Positions 26,101 to 34,621 of a stretch of 64,000 bases of DNA are shown in pieces (within the stretch, counting starts at the first letter, position 1; each line of letters begins with the position of its first letter). The DNA comes from Lactiplantibacillus plantarum (GTDB taxonomy: Bacteria; Bacillota; Bacilli; Lactobacillales; Lactobacillaceae): positions 682,001 to 746,000 of the forward strand of contig NZ_CP039121.1 in assembly GCF_014131735.1 (NCBI RefSeq). The letters are read 5' to 3'. The notes beneath the pieces are model-generated. The model was not told the origin of the DNA. It saw nothing but the letters and a program-made list of their open reading frames with translations, and did no database searches. Made by a program: the position numbers and the translations under genes.

Positions 26101-26485
26101 CTACTTGACGGCAATCATGATTGCCTTAGCGTCAATGTTCCTAGTCATGTTCTTATCGATGCTATTCGATAACCCAGGACGGTTCGTCGCAATGGTTATC
26201 TTGATGCTACAACTTGGTGGTTCTGGTGGGACCTTCCCAATGGAAATTACCAACAAGTTCTTCAACGCTATTCACCCGTATTTGCCATTAACGTACTCGA
26301 TTCAAGCGTTCCGGCAAGCCTTAACTGGTGGTTGGGGTAGTGGTATTTTCTGGTCATCAATCGTTGTCTTAGCAGGAATTACGATTGTGTCGCTGGGATT
26401 ACTGTGGGCTTCCATGGTCTTCCTCAAGCAACACGATATGCAAGTTCCAGCCGAGGCTGAAATTCAGATGAAAGCTGGTAAGTAA
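23165..26485 (+). CDS. YhgE/Pip-family membrane protein, enlarged by internal repeats
   Basis: 1106 residues; GTG start with AAGGAAGG 9 bases upstream. One membrane segment at 15-37, a very long extracellular region, then about five membrane segments from about 905 to the end (ABC-2/Pip type). The extracellular part has two repeat blocks (about 180-380 and 700-890) of the pattern L-x-x-G-x-x-Q-V-T-x-G, separated by a Ser/Thr-rich coiled-coil section. The block at nt 23880-24070 is repeated with divergence at 25440-25620, so an internal duplication explains the length. The family includes the lactococcal phage infection protein and EsaA. Role: cell envelope; partners unknown. Confidence 0.88.
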   Translation: MKMIRDEWRSIRHSKILWISVSVMILIPFLYSIFFLKSVWDPYGDTQNLPVAVVNEDKSVNYQGEKFAVGKQVVTNLKKNNDLDWHFVSAKKAKQGLKDRKYYTVVTIPSNFSKNATTMTDTNPKKMNLHYETNESLNYIAKVITDTGVSRVNKSIRAQVTKAYALAIFKQIRTAGKGYQKAADGATKLKDGGVELQDGLTTYTTGVHTLKNGTVELKTSVTPLSNGVSKLADGSNKVTNGLGQLNSKTGTLSSGVSQLENGSGQVTNGLVTLDNQIPALSGAVTQLFSGSGQVTSGSSQVTTGLGTLAGNSTKLASGVNQLANGSETLRVGVAQYTGGVYTVTNYLKQLNQGAKQFSGVGELATGADTLQKGISGYTNGVATVNGYASQANTVATELKKSTKDLPTQAAELADGARKIDGAVGQFSTASGSMTSEISEKGQALKDPANQQKIANLQQGMADMKLALQSFQKQLSTQQSQSNNSDIATVVSDMQTNISKISSSTTTNNTDLTAKINSRIKEVQSSNGLTDEQVAALEAKLSDVGATTSTASNESTKTALASDASKLQSMLKSNAAATSQQTDLVTKFSDLQDGVDSLISDLSSMSDSVSELETSSTNFTSELNQLKTKTSKLSAGLTSLNENVPTLVAGINGESQLAAGISGGTNKLIQNNDSLNGGSALINEKLGVISSAVPTLVSSIDQITNGSEQIAAKSGQLNAGASQVADGNAQLNSQIPVLVSGVDALFKGSSQVTSGSSKVTNGLGQLNSKTGELATGVTKLKNGSAQVTNGLSTLNGQIPVLVSAVQQLFSGSRQVTSGLNTLNGQVPALMAGVSQLNDGATQLDNNSAKLLSGTKQIKNGNKTLATSLQEGADQVNATPLKNANAKMMAAPTKTSYKDYTHVPNYGHALAPYVLSLALYVGAIVFNFAYPIRRIADDDGTPTQWFWSKVAVGGPVALAMAVIEATVLLVAGLKPISVPEYYLTAIMIALASMFLVMFLSMLFDNPGRFVAMVILMLQLGGSGGTFPMEITNKFFNAIHPYLPLTYSIQAFRQALTGGWGSGIFWSSIVVLAGITIVSLGLLWASMVFLKQHDMQVPAEAEIQMKAGK

Positions 26486-26511
26486 TTACTGGTAATCATA
26501 TTATCGCGCTT

Positions 26512-26550
26512 CCAAGACGAAAAACCGCGTCTTGGGGGCGCGGTTTTTTT
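26512..26550 (+). terminator. Terminator after YhgE/Pip with a competing hairpin
   Basis: AACCGCG (26523-26529) and CGCGGTT (26539-26545) plus seven T form the terminator. CCAAGACG (26512-26519) can instead pair with CGTCTTGG (26528-26535), which would disrupt it. Confidence 0.75.
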
Positions 26551-26636
26551 CTCGAAAAGGGTTAAATTTTAATTTTACTGATACCATAATTCGAAGACAT
26601 TACTTTTTTCTACGAGTGAGCGCAACTAATGAATAA

Positions 26637-27161
26637 CTAGGCACATCTAATCGCGTACCAGGCCAATTGTGCGGCGATAAACCCGACTCCGATGCCATCT
26701 CCAAGGTATCTGATTAGTAATTTAGCCGCTGCCTTCCACGTCTTTCTTTGGATTAATCCTTGAATGCCTCCGCGTAATAATGCTTGGAAAGTTTGATAGC
26801 CAATCATGTCCAATAATTGATTTTTCATACAGGACCAAAAACTTCTAGTTTGAATACTATTTAGCTTGTATTCATATTTCATTATCTCGTTGATATGCTG
26901 CAATTGGTTCTGGTTATTGGAACCGTATTTTGATACTAAAGTGTTCACATCTAAGTTTGTTGCTAATCCAGTCTGGGGATCATACTGAATGCTATTTGAT
27001 ACATCTGCTAATTCTTGAGAGATACAATCTATGGCTTGTTGTGACGATGATGTTGTATTGGCAGAAATTTCCAAAGTTATGGTAGTAGATATTAGGATAC
27101 TGCTCAATAAAATAATGACCAAAGTAAATTTGTGAATGTTAGCTTGACTGGTATAATTCAT
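26637..27161 (-). CDS. Unknown secreted protein with hydrophobic C-terminus
   Basis: 174 residues; ATG behind AGGAGG. Residues 10-34 are a strong signal peptide or anchor with a likely cleavage near the ISANT segment. The mature part has three Cys (IDCIS, FWSCM and the C-terminal RCA). The last 45 residues are basic then hydrophobic: Gly-rich GIQGLIQ, KTWKAAAKLLIRYLGDG, then GVGFIAAQLAWYA. This tail has the look of a membrane-active amphipathic or pore-forming segment. I do not recognise the family. It is divergent from a small membrane protein gene; composition is more AT-rich than the neighbours. Confidence 0.7.
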   Translation of the reverse strand: MNYTSQANIHKFTLVIILLSSILISTTITLEISANTTSSSQQAIDCISQELADVSNSIQYDPQTGLATNLDVNTLVSKYGSNNQNQLQHINEIMKYEYKLNSIQTRSFWSCMKNQLLDMIGYQTFQALLRGGIQGLIQRKTWKAAAKLLIRYLGDGIGVGFIAAQLAWYAIRCA

Positions 27162-27254
27162 TGAACTTCCTCCTTATTCCGGTAGTGTACATTTTTGAAT
27201 TGCGTATGTATAATAAGACAAAACGAAACCGGTTTCAATAGATGGGAGTAGGAT

Positions 27255-27482
27255 ATGATGGCTGTTTTTAAATCAAGTTTCAAACAAAGCATGATTGTTT
27301 TTGGAATATCAGTTATTTATTTTTTTGTTTTACATGGTGGATATGATTTTCTCACACAATACAAATATTGGTTTACAGAATACTGTGCTAATGTTTTGGG
27401 TATTTCCATTATTTATTTTGTAATGTCACTAGCTTTCAATTATGTCATCATAATATGGAAACTCTATTTGAGAAAGCATTGA
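27255..27482 (+). CDS. Small two-helix membrane protein of unknown function
   Basis: 75 residues; tandem ATG codons at 27255/27258 behind GGGAG. Two membrane helices (about 12-30 and 45-68), basic at both ends. Divergent from the unknown secreted protein, with 93 bases between the starts. The pairing of a secreted amphipathic protein with a small membrane protein resembles a toxin and immunity arrangement, but there is no homology evidence. Confidence 0.65.
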   Translation: MMAVFKSSFKQSMIVFGISVIYFFVLHGGYDFLTQYKYWFTEYCANVLGISIIYFVMSLAFNYVIIIWKLYLRKH

Positions 27483-27526
27483 GATAGTAATTTGCTTAAT
27501 AGTGTGTTTATTGACGCTAGAGTACG

Positions 27527-27564
27527 CGAAAAGGCCCAGGTCAAAGAAAACCTGAGCCTTTTCG
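27527..27564. terminator. Bidirectional terminator
   Basis: CGAAAAGGC.CAGGT pairs with ACCTG.GCCTTTTCG. It serves the small membrane protein gene and the converging MFS gene. Confidence 0.85.
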
Positions 27565-27650
27565 ATGTAGATTTAAAGCATTTAAATAATTAATCTCCAA
27601 AAATGCAGCAATCAATCCACTTTCAAGACTAACGATGCTATCAGTCAATC

Positions 27651-29045
27651 CTAGTTTTGCCCCGCTTCAAGTCGTTTAACATGCAGAACATTAATCAAAA
27701 TGGCGATCGCCAACACGAATAATAGCAAGAAATCCAACTTGCTTCCCATAATTGTTCCAGTTACGGTCGGGTGATGAATTTCATAGCCGGCAATTACAGC
27801 GGACATAATACTGGTCCCGATTGAACCGGCGTACTGTTGCATCATACTGAACATCGAGTTTTGATCGGATTTTTGAGGCAGAGGGACGCGGGTGCTACCA
27901 TCCGAAATCGCAGTCCCAAAACCAGTATTAAAGCCGACGCGTAGTAGCGCGTAAATGACAGCCATGATGATGACTGTGAAGTAATCGGTTGTCAGCCAGA
28001 ATAATAGTAAGGCGGCGCTCGCCATGATGGCACTAAATGTTAATAAGGTCGTTGGGCCTTGTTTATCGTAAATTCGACCGGCGATTGGCCCAGTGATGGC
28101 GCCGACGATTGCGCCGGGAAGCATCATGAGCCCCGCCGTCATGGCCGAAGCCCCAAGGACGGTTTGGGCGAAAAGTGGCAGAACGAACGACAACCCGATA
28201 TTAATGAATTGTAAACCAAAGTAATTAAATAGCCGAAGTCGCAAGATTGGCAATTTGAGAATTGAATAATCAATCAGTTGGCGACGCCCCTTGATGGCGT
28301 ACGTCACCATTGCACCAATCATCACGATGCTCCATAGACACCAGAGGCCGAAGTTCGGCGACAGCCAGCCGTGAGTTCCCGCGTTGTTAAACGTGAACAA
28401 CAGACTAGTGAAGGTGATGGCTAAAAGGATTGCGCCCAGATAGTCGAATTTTTTATCGCCAACACCTAAGGCCTTCCCCGAAATGTTGAACGCCCCTAAG
28501 ATTGCCAGTAATGCCAATAACGGTACGATACCAACGAAAATTGCCCGCCATGACCAGACGCTAGTTAAAATCCCGCCATAAGTTGGTCCGAGAGCCGGGG
28601 CTAGAGACACGATGACACTAGCTAAACCGGTATAAGTTCCTAGTTGATTGCGAGGGACGTAAGTGAAAATCAACTGGAACATCAGTGGAATCGAAATCCC
28701 AGTGGCTACGGCCTGTAAAAGGCGGCCAGTTAATAATACGGAGAAATTCGGCGCTAACCAACAAAGAATGCCCCCAAGCAGACACACGAGGGCGGCAAAT
28801 AAGAATAAGGGCTTGGGGTTAAACCGCTTTAGAACATAGGCCGTGGTACTCATGACAATGGTTGTCAGTAATAGGTAACCGGTCGTCAGCCACTGGACGG
28901 TATCTAGTGAAACCCTCATTGTTTTAATCAGCGTGGGGAACGTCACATTCATCGATGTTTCCACGAGAATCCCGACAAATGAGAGTAAACCAACGGATAA
29001 GATTGCCAGTTTGGTTTTTAAAGTGACGGTACTTGGTTGGGACAC
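27651..29045 (-). CDS. MFS drug-efflux protein, DHA2 (14-helix) family
   Basis: 464 residues from GTG 29045, chosen because AAGGAG lies 8 bases upstream; a GTG three codons earlier overlaps the ribosome site. The EmrB/QacA features are the VETSMNVTFPTL start, the helix 4 region LLTGRLLQAVATGISIP, and motif C as ALGPTYGGILTSVWSWRAIF. Fourteen membrane segments can be traced. It exports drugs or metabolites by proton antiport. It is divergent from the ABC exporter pair at 29315. Confidence 0.88.
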   Translation of the reverse strand: MSQPSTVTLKTKLAILSVGLLSFVGILVETSMNVTFPTLIKTMRVSLDTVQWLTTGYLLLTTIVMSTTAYVLKRFNPKPLFLFAALVCLLGGILCWLAPNFSVLLTGRLLQAVATGISIPLMFQLIFTYVPRNQLGTYTGLASVIVSLAPALGPTYGGILTSVWSWRAIFVGIVPLLALLAILGAFNISGKALGVGDKKFDYLGAILLAITFTSLLFTFNNAGTHGWLSPNFGLWCLWSIVMIGAMVTYAIKGRRQLIDYSILKLPILRLRLFNYFGLQFINIGLSFVLPLFAQTVLGASAMTAGLMMLPGAIVGAITGPIAGRIYDKQGPTTLLTFSAIMASAALLLFWLTTDYFTVIIMAVIYALLRVGFNTGFGTAISDGSTRVPLPQKSDQNSMFSMMQQYAGSIGTSIMSAVIAGYEIHHPTVTGTIMGSKLDFLLLFVLAIAILINVLHVKRLEAGQN

Positions 29046-29314
29046 AATCAACACTCCTTATAAAAATAATTGGCGTATTTTGGACAGCTCACCAAGCCCA
29101 ATAGTCGGTGGTAAAAATCAGTAATCTGAATTTTTACGATTGAAAGGGACGATCGTAATGACCGTCCCACTAACGTCCCCAGTTTAAGCTTATTTTCAAT
29201 CTGGTGCAATCACTTTGCATTCGGGATGGAACTTATCATTAAGGGGTTTGCGCGAGGTATGGTATTATAAAAAGTTGTCTAATTAAATTTTAATCAAATT
29301 ATTGGAGGTGCGCT

Positions 29315-31066
29315 GTGAGTATATTTTTGAAATTAGGCTGGTATTTTCGGCGTGAATGGAAGTTGTACCTCGCGGGGGTGCTTGGACTAGTTTTGACTGC
29401 CATTATCGGCATTGTGCCACCCCGGATTATTGGGGACGTCGTTGATGGGATTAATCAGCACAGCTTGACGGCGCACACGCTGACGGTCTATTTAGTTATT
29501 ATTGGTGTGGCCGCCGTTGGTCAGTACCTGGCGCGTTATTTATGGCGGAATGCCATCTGGGGTGGTGCAGCCGGCCTTGAACGAACGCTGCGGGAACGAC
29601 TCTTTTGGCATTTTATGAAGATGGATGCGACGTTTTATCAGCAATACCGTACCGGGGACTTGATGGCCCATGCGACCAATGATCTCACGGCGGTTGAACG
29701 GGTCGCTGGTGGTGGCATTCTCCAATTTGCGGATTCCATTATTACTGGTGGGACAACGCTGATTGCGATGATGACACTAATCGACTGGCGACTGACGCTG
29801 ATTGCGGTGGTGCCTTTCCCATTATTAGCGATCGTGTCACGGTATTTGGGTAAAAAAATTCACGTCGCGTTTCGTGCCTCCCAAGCCGCCTTTTCGCGAC
29901 TGAATAATAAGGCGCAGGAGAGTATCAGTGGAATCAAAGTGATCAAAGCGCTAGGTCAGGAAAAGGCCGATGTTGCTGATTTTAATCAACAGATTGATCA
30001 GACGATTAAGATCAATCGGCATGTCAACGTACTCGACTCGCTATTTGATCCCGCGATTACCATGATTATTGCGTTATCTTACGGCGCCACAATTATTTTG
30101 GGCGGGTTGTACGTGACCCACGGTGTCATTACAATCGGTAACTTGGTCTCGTTCGTCACTTATTTGGGAATGATGGTCTGGCCGATGTTTGCGGTCGGGA
30201 TGTTATTCAACACGATGGAACGGGGAAACGCCTCGTATGATCGGGTCATGGAATTATTGAATCAGCAAAGTGCCATTATTGATGCCAAACGGGGCATTGA
30301 ACAGCGCCCGCATGGTGATATTCAGTATCAAATCAAGCAGTTCAATTATCCCAACGATGCAGGAACCAGTCTGAGTAACGTGGACTTTACTTTGAAGGCG
30401 GGACAGACGCTCGGAATTGTCGGGCGGGTTGGTGCTGGTAAATCAACGATTATGAAACTGATTTTGCGTGAATTTGATCAGTACGAGGGCCACATTACTT
30501 ATGGTGGTCACGATATTAAGCAGTATGCGCTTGATAGTTACTTACCAGCCCTTGGTTATGTGCCCCAAGATAGTTTTCTGTTCTCGAATACGATTCGTGA
30601 AAATATTCGTTTTGCCGATCCGACTGTGAGTCAAGCCGTTGTGGAAGCGGTCGCCACCAAGAGTGATTTGAGTGGTCAGATTGCCAGCATGCCCGCTGGT
30701 TACGATACCCAAGTTGGTGAGGAAGGTATCTCGCTATCTGGAGGGCAACGCCAACGACTAGCCATTGCGCGGGCCTTACTCATCAATCCTGAATTGCTGA
30801 TCTTAGATGATGCGTTATCCGCGGTTGATGCCGAAACTGAGGCAGAAATTTTAGCTAATCTAAAGGCAGAACGAGCAGACAAAACGACGATTATCGCGGC
30901 CCACCGGTTAAGTTCGGTGATGAACGCTGATGAAATCATTGTGTTGGATGCCGGTCACGTTGTTGAACGAGGGACCCACGCGCAATTAATGACGCAACAC
31001 GGGTGGTATCAGAAGATGTTTACGCGCCAACAATTGGAGACCAAAGTGGAAGGAGCGGTGCAATAA
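29315..31066 (+). CDS. ABC exporter half-transporter (first of a heterodimer)
   Basis: 583 residues; GTG start behind GGAGGTG. Six membrane segments in 1-310, then an ATPase domain: Walker A GRVGAGKST near 371, LSGGQRQRLAIARALL and Walker B LLILDDALSAVD. In Walker B the residue after the conserved Asp is Asp instead of the catalytic Glu, the sign of a degenerate site in BmrCD/LmrCD-type heterodimers. The stop codon overlaps the next start by one base, so the two are translationally coupled. Probable multidrug export. Confidence 0.9.
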   Translation: MSIFLKLGWYFRREWKLYLAGVLGLVLTAIIGIVPPRIIGDVVDGINQHSLTAHTLTVYLVIIGVAAVGQYLARYLWRNAIWGGAAGLERTLRERLFWHFMKMDATFYQQYRTGDLMAHATNDLTAVERVAGGGILQFADSIITGGTTLIAMMTLIDWRLTLIAVVPFPLLAIVSRYLGKKIHVAFRASQAAFSRLNNKAQESISGIKVIKALGQEKADVADFNQQIDQTIKINRHVNVLDSLFDPAITMIIALSYGATIILGGLYVTHGVITIGNLVSFVTYLGMMVWPMFAVGMLFNTMERGNASYDRVMELLNQQSAIIDAKRGIEQRPHGDIQYQIKQFNYPNDAGTSLSNVDFTLKAGQTLGIVGRVGAGKSTIMKLILREFDQYEGHITYGGHDIKQYALDSYLPALGYVPQDSFLFSNTIRENIRFADPTVSQAVVEAVATKSDLSGQIASMPAGYDTQVGEEGISLSGGQRQRLAIARALLINPELLILDDALSAVDAETEAEILANLKAERADKTTIIAAHRLSSVMNADEIIVLDAGHVVERGTHAQLMTQHGWYQKMFTRQQLETKVEGAVQ

Positions 31067-32853
31067 TGGCAGCACGTCAATCGGTATGGGCACGTTCCAT
31101 GCCTGTTAAGGAACAACTCACGGTTATTCGGCGACTATTGCCGTATGCGAAACCGTTCAAATGTTTTTTTATTGCGGCCATCGTTTTTTCCGGTCTGATT
31201 AGTGTGGTTAATATCTATCTACCGCGTGTATTACAGACCTTTATTGATCATTATCTCAAAACAGGACACGCCACGGTACCGGTCATGTGGTACTTTGCGG
31301 GCCTCTATTTCTTCGGCATGGTTGTGCGCGCGTTGATGCAGTTCGTACAGAACTTCAGTAGTACGATGGGGGCAGAATATATGCTTGAAAATGTCCGCCG
31401 ACAAATGTTCGCCAAGTTGCATCGGATGGGCATGCGCTACTTTGATCAAGTCCCTGGTGGCTCAATTTTGTCACGCCTGACTAACGATACGATGTCGTTT
31501 TCCAATTTTTGGGCGTTGTTTAATACATTATTTACCGCCTTTTTTGCGGTGATTTCGTCGTTTGTCGCGATGTATCTCACCGATGCGCAGATTGCCTTGT
31601 GGTTATTGGTTTTCATGCCTTTTTTGGCTGTAACGATTTGGTATTATCAACGGTATAGCTCACGGGTTTACCGGCGAATGCGGGAACGGCTCAGTGAGTT
31701 GAATACCAAGTTAAGTGAAGCAATCACTGGAATTAGTGTAATTCAGCAATTTCGACAAGAACACCGTATCAATGGTGAATTTGATCATACCAATGATGCC
31801 TATTTTAAGACCCGCCAAGCGATGATCCGGACGAACTCATTATTATTAAGTCCACTGATCGACTTGTTTTATGCGTTAGGGACGGTCATGGTTCTGGGAA
31901 TCTTCGGGGTTCGTGGACTCAATGGTTATGTGGCTGCCGGGGTCGTTTATGCGTTCATCACGTACCTGAATAACTTCTATAATCCGATGACGTCGATGAT
32001 GGATAATTTGTCAGACTTTCAAGATGGCGTCGTCGCCGGATCACGGGTTTTACGGGTCATGGATGATCCAACGATTGCCCCGGCCCAACACGTCGATCCT
32101 ACGGCTAAGATTACGCGCGGTAAGATTGAATTTCGGCACGTCACCTTTGCCTATGACGGCCAGCATCCGGTCTTAAAAGACGTTTCATTCGTGGCTGAAC
32201 CAGGCCAAACGGTGGCACTAGTTGGTCAGACGGGGAGTGGAAAAACGTCGACGATTAATGTTTTGATGCGGTTTTATGAGTTTCAGTCAGGAGAAGTTTT
32301 AATTGATGATCGCGACATTCGTGAGTATCCGGCTGAGGAATTGCGACAGAAGATGGGGTTGGTCTTGCAAGAACCGTTTATGTTTTATGGTGATATTAAT
32401 TCCAACATCCGAATGTTTAACGATCAGATTTCAGATGAACAAGTTCAAGCAGCGGCACGGTTTGTAAAGGCCGATGACTTCATCAACGATTTACCTGAGA
32501 ATTATCAGTCACGCGTCATTGAGCGCGGGGCCAGTTATTCTTCAGGACAGCGGCAATTGATTTCATTTGCGCGGACGATTGTGACTGACCCTAAGATTTT
32601 AATCTTGGACGAAGCCACGGCGAACGTCGATACTGAGACCGAAGAGATGATTCAGACTGGTTTGGATCGGATTCAGGAGAACCGCACGACGATTGCGATT
32701 GCCCACCGCTTGTCCACGATTCAAAATGCTGATTTGATCCTGGTCTTAAATCAGGGGCAAATCGTTGAACGCGGGTCCAACGACGAGCTATTGCAACAGC
32801 ATGGTTACTACTATGATATGATTCAGTTGCAAAATTCCGCTCACGTCGATTAA
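31066..32853 (+). CDS. ABC exporter half-transporter (second of a heterodimer)
   Basis: 595 residues from ATG 31066, with GGAGCGG upstream; a frame extension to 31003 lies inside the preceding gene. Membrane domain 1-330; Walker A GQTGSGKTS near 387; Walker B LILDEATANVDTE with the catalytic Glu. Its signature reads YSSGQRQLISFAR, without the usual LSGG. This matches the consensus partner with canonical Glu of a BmrD/LmrD-like pair. Together with the preceding gene it forms one exporter. Confidence 0.9.
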   Translation: MAARQSVWARSMPVKEQLTVIRRLLPYAKPFKCFFIAAIVFSGLISVVNIYLPRVLQTFIDHYLKTGHATVPVMWYFAGLYFFGMVVRALMQFVQNFSSTMGAEYMLENVRRQMFAKLHRMGMRYFDQVPGGSILSRLTNDTMSFSNFWALFNTLFTAFFAVISSFVAMYLTDAQIALWLLVFMPFLAVTIWYYQRYSSRVYRRMRERLSELNTKLSEAITGISVIQQFRQEHRINGEFDHTNDAYFKTRQAMIRTNSLLLSPLIDLFYALGTVMVLGIFGVRGLNGYVAAGVVYAFITYLNNFYNPMTSMMDNLSDFQDGVVAGSRVLRVMDDPTIAPAQHVDPTAKITRGKIEFRHVTFAYDGQHPVLKDVSFVAEPGQTVALVGQTGSGKTSTINVLMRFYEFQSGEVLIDDRDIREYPAEELRQKMGLVLQEPFMFYGDINSNIRMFNDQISDEQVQAAARFVKADDFINDLPENYQSRVIERGASYSSGQRQLISFARTIVTDPKILILDEATANVDTETEEMIQTGLDRIQENRTTIAIAHRLSTIQNADLILVLNQGQIVERGSNDELLQQHGYYYDMIQLQNSAHVD

Positions 32854-32894
32854 AGTGTGGTATGCTCGATTTAAATTAATTGAGGTGATGCCGA

Positions 32895-33023
32895 ATGCGT
32901 CGAAAATTATCGTTAATGGTCGTGATGACTGTTATTAGTACGCTGGTTAAAGTGGGCTGGCAATTAATCTTAGCGCGCCATCAAGCGCCTAAAAAGTTAA
33001 AAATTAAGGTAAAACTGAAATAA
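32895..33023 (+). CDS. 42-residue basic membrane peptide
   Basis: ATG behind GAGGTGA. Residues 6-26 (SLMVVMTVISTLVKVGWQLI) can span the membrane, and the tail is Lys-rich (APKKLKIKVKLK). It is 41 bases after the ABC exporter, with a terminator 54 bases after its stop. Possibly in the same operon; function unknown. Support is the ribosome site and layout only. Confidence 0.6.
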   Translation: MRRKLSLMVVMTVISTLVKVGWQLILARHQAPKKLKIKVKLK

Positions 33024-33076
33024 ACATTGTCGTCGTGTCGGTAGCGATGCTTACGGCGATTCAATCAGTTGTCATG

Positions 33077-33121
33077 ACCGACCGTTCTGGAAAAGGTGTA
33101 ACTTCCAGAATGGTCGGTTTT
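33077..33121 (+). terminator. Terminator after the small peptide gene
   Basis: ACCGACC.TTCTGGAA pairs with TTCCAGAA.GGTCGGT, followed by TTTT. Confidence 0.88.
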
Positions 33122-33490
33122 GTGTTGGAAAATTGAGTTGGCGGAGGTGGTCACGGTGAGTTGTGGTGGTGCCCACAAAACCGGTTTATCAGTGGTTCGA
33201 CCTTAAAATCGGTCGGTGACACTCACTGCAGGATGTGGCCTGGTATGGTTGCAAACGTGCTGTTCATTTTTGGCCCAACACCTGGAGTACGGTGCCACGC
33301 TTGGATGTCGCCAGGCACATTGAAAATAATGATTGGTGACTAATAACGGTCATTAATTCCTAAAACGACTGGATGACGGATAACTATACGGAATGGTTAT
33401 AATTGATTATTTGAACTAGGTATTTTACTCTGCCAACGGATCGCGTTTTAATAAAGAGGGTAATGAGTTAACGAAGGGAGTTGTGATGCA
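33122..33490. other. Intergenic region without a recognised gene
   Basis: G+C-rich first half (33130-33340) with several short complementary segments but no clear riboswitch core and no ribosome site for its 60-codon ORF. The second half has TTATAATT near 33396, a likely -10 for the reductase gene. Confidence 0.4.
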
Positions 33491-34519
33491 ATGCAATATC
33501 GACAGTTAGGAACATCCGATTTAAAAGTCTCGTCGATCGCACTTGGGTGTATGGGCTTTGGTGCGGGGACTGGAACGGCACTTAATCAGCGCTCGTGGGC
33601 AGTTGGTCAAATGCAGGCGAACCAGGTACTTGATCGCGCGATATCACTGGGGATTAACTTTTTTGATACGGCGCCGGTCTATCAAGCGGGTGCGAGTGAA
33701 CGTGTCTTGGGACAAGGACTAAAGAAATTTCAGCGAGATCAATTGGTACTGGCAACCAAGTTTACGAATCGGACAACCCAAGAAATCGAAAATCATGTCA
33801 GTGGGCGTGAACACGTCTTGCGGTCCCTCGACCAGAGTCTACAGAATTTACAGACAGACTATGTTGATTTATATATTTATCATATCTGGGACTGGTTAAC
33901 ACCAATGGCTGAAATCATGGCTGGACTTAATGAAGCTGTTCAGGCCGGTAAGGTTCGTTACATTGGGATTTCTAACGCCTATTCCTGGCAGATTGCGCAG
34001 ATCAATGCGCTAGCGGTTCGTTATGGTTACCCACAATTTGTCTCGATCCAGAGTCATTATAATTTGGTCTATCGCGAGGATGAACGGGAACTGTTCAGTT
34101 ATGCTCATGAGAACGGTTTGGCAACGACGCCGTATAGTCCATTAGCTAGTGGCCGGTTGGCACATCCTTTTGGCACCCAGACTACTCGGCGACAACAAGA
34201 TACGTTTGCTGATACCAAATACCAAGCTACCAGCGAGATGGATAAACCAATTATTGATCGCGTTGAGGAACTGGCCCACCAACATCATGTTTCAATGGCG
34301 GCCATTAATTTGGCCTGGCTACAACAACGAGTAACGGCGCCGATTATTGGGGCAACTAAGCCGCATCATTTAGATGCAGTGGCTGAGGCAGCGGGGTTGG
34401 CGTTAACCGCTTCGGAAATACAGTACTTGGAAACCCCTTACCAACCCCATGACTTGGAGGGCGTGATGGCACTTAACCGGTCACGAACTAATAATTGGAA
34501 TCAGTATTCCGGACAGTAA
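33491..34519 (+). CDS. Aldo/keto reductase (AKR, tim-barrel oxidoreductase)
   Basis: 342 residues; GAAGGGAG upstream. N-terminus YRQLGTSDLKVSSIALGCMGFG is the YajO/Tas-like AKR type. The catalytic tetrad is visible as Asp and Tyr in FFDTAPVYQAGASE, Lys in LATKFTN and His in YIYHIWDW. The NADPH site contains IGATKPHHLDA. It would reduce aldehydes or ketones with NADPH. Different subgroup from the island reductases at 43.5-54.8 kb. Confidence 0.88.
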   Translation: MQYRQLGTSDLKVSSIALGCMGFGAGTGTALNQRSWAVGQMQANQVLDRAISLGINFFDTAPVYQAGASERVLGQGLKKFQRDQLVLATKFTNRTTQEIENHVSGREHVLRSLDQSLQNLQTDYVDLYIYHIWDWLTPMAEIMAGLNEAVQAGKVRYIGISNAYSWQIAQINALAVRYGYPQFVSIQSHYNLVYREDERELFSYAHENGLATTPYSPLASGRLAHPFGTQTTRRQQDTFADTKYQATSEMDKPIIDRVEELAHQHHVSMAAINLAWLQQRVTAPIIGATKPHHLDAVAEAAGLALTASEIQYLETPYQPHDLEGVMALNRSRTNNWNQYSGQ

Positions 34520-34621
34520 GCGAACAAGTTAGTTGACTTAACGTGCAGTTGAAGTAATACACTGATCCTATCGTGCGACTAAAGGTCCACGTTTCAGTAT
34601 AAAGGAGTTATTGAGATTAAA

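Noticed and set aside
33161..33343. 60-codon ORF upstream of the reductase
   Set aside because: No ribosome site and an unlikely composition for a protein.
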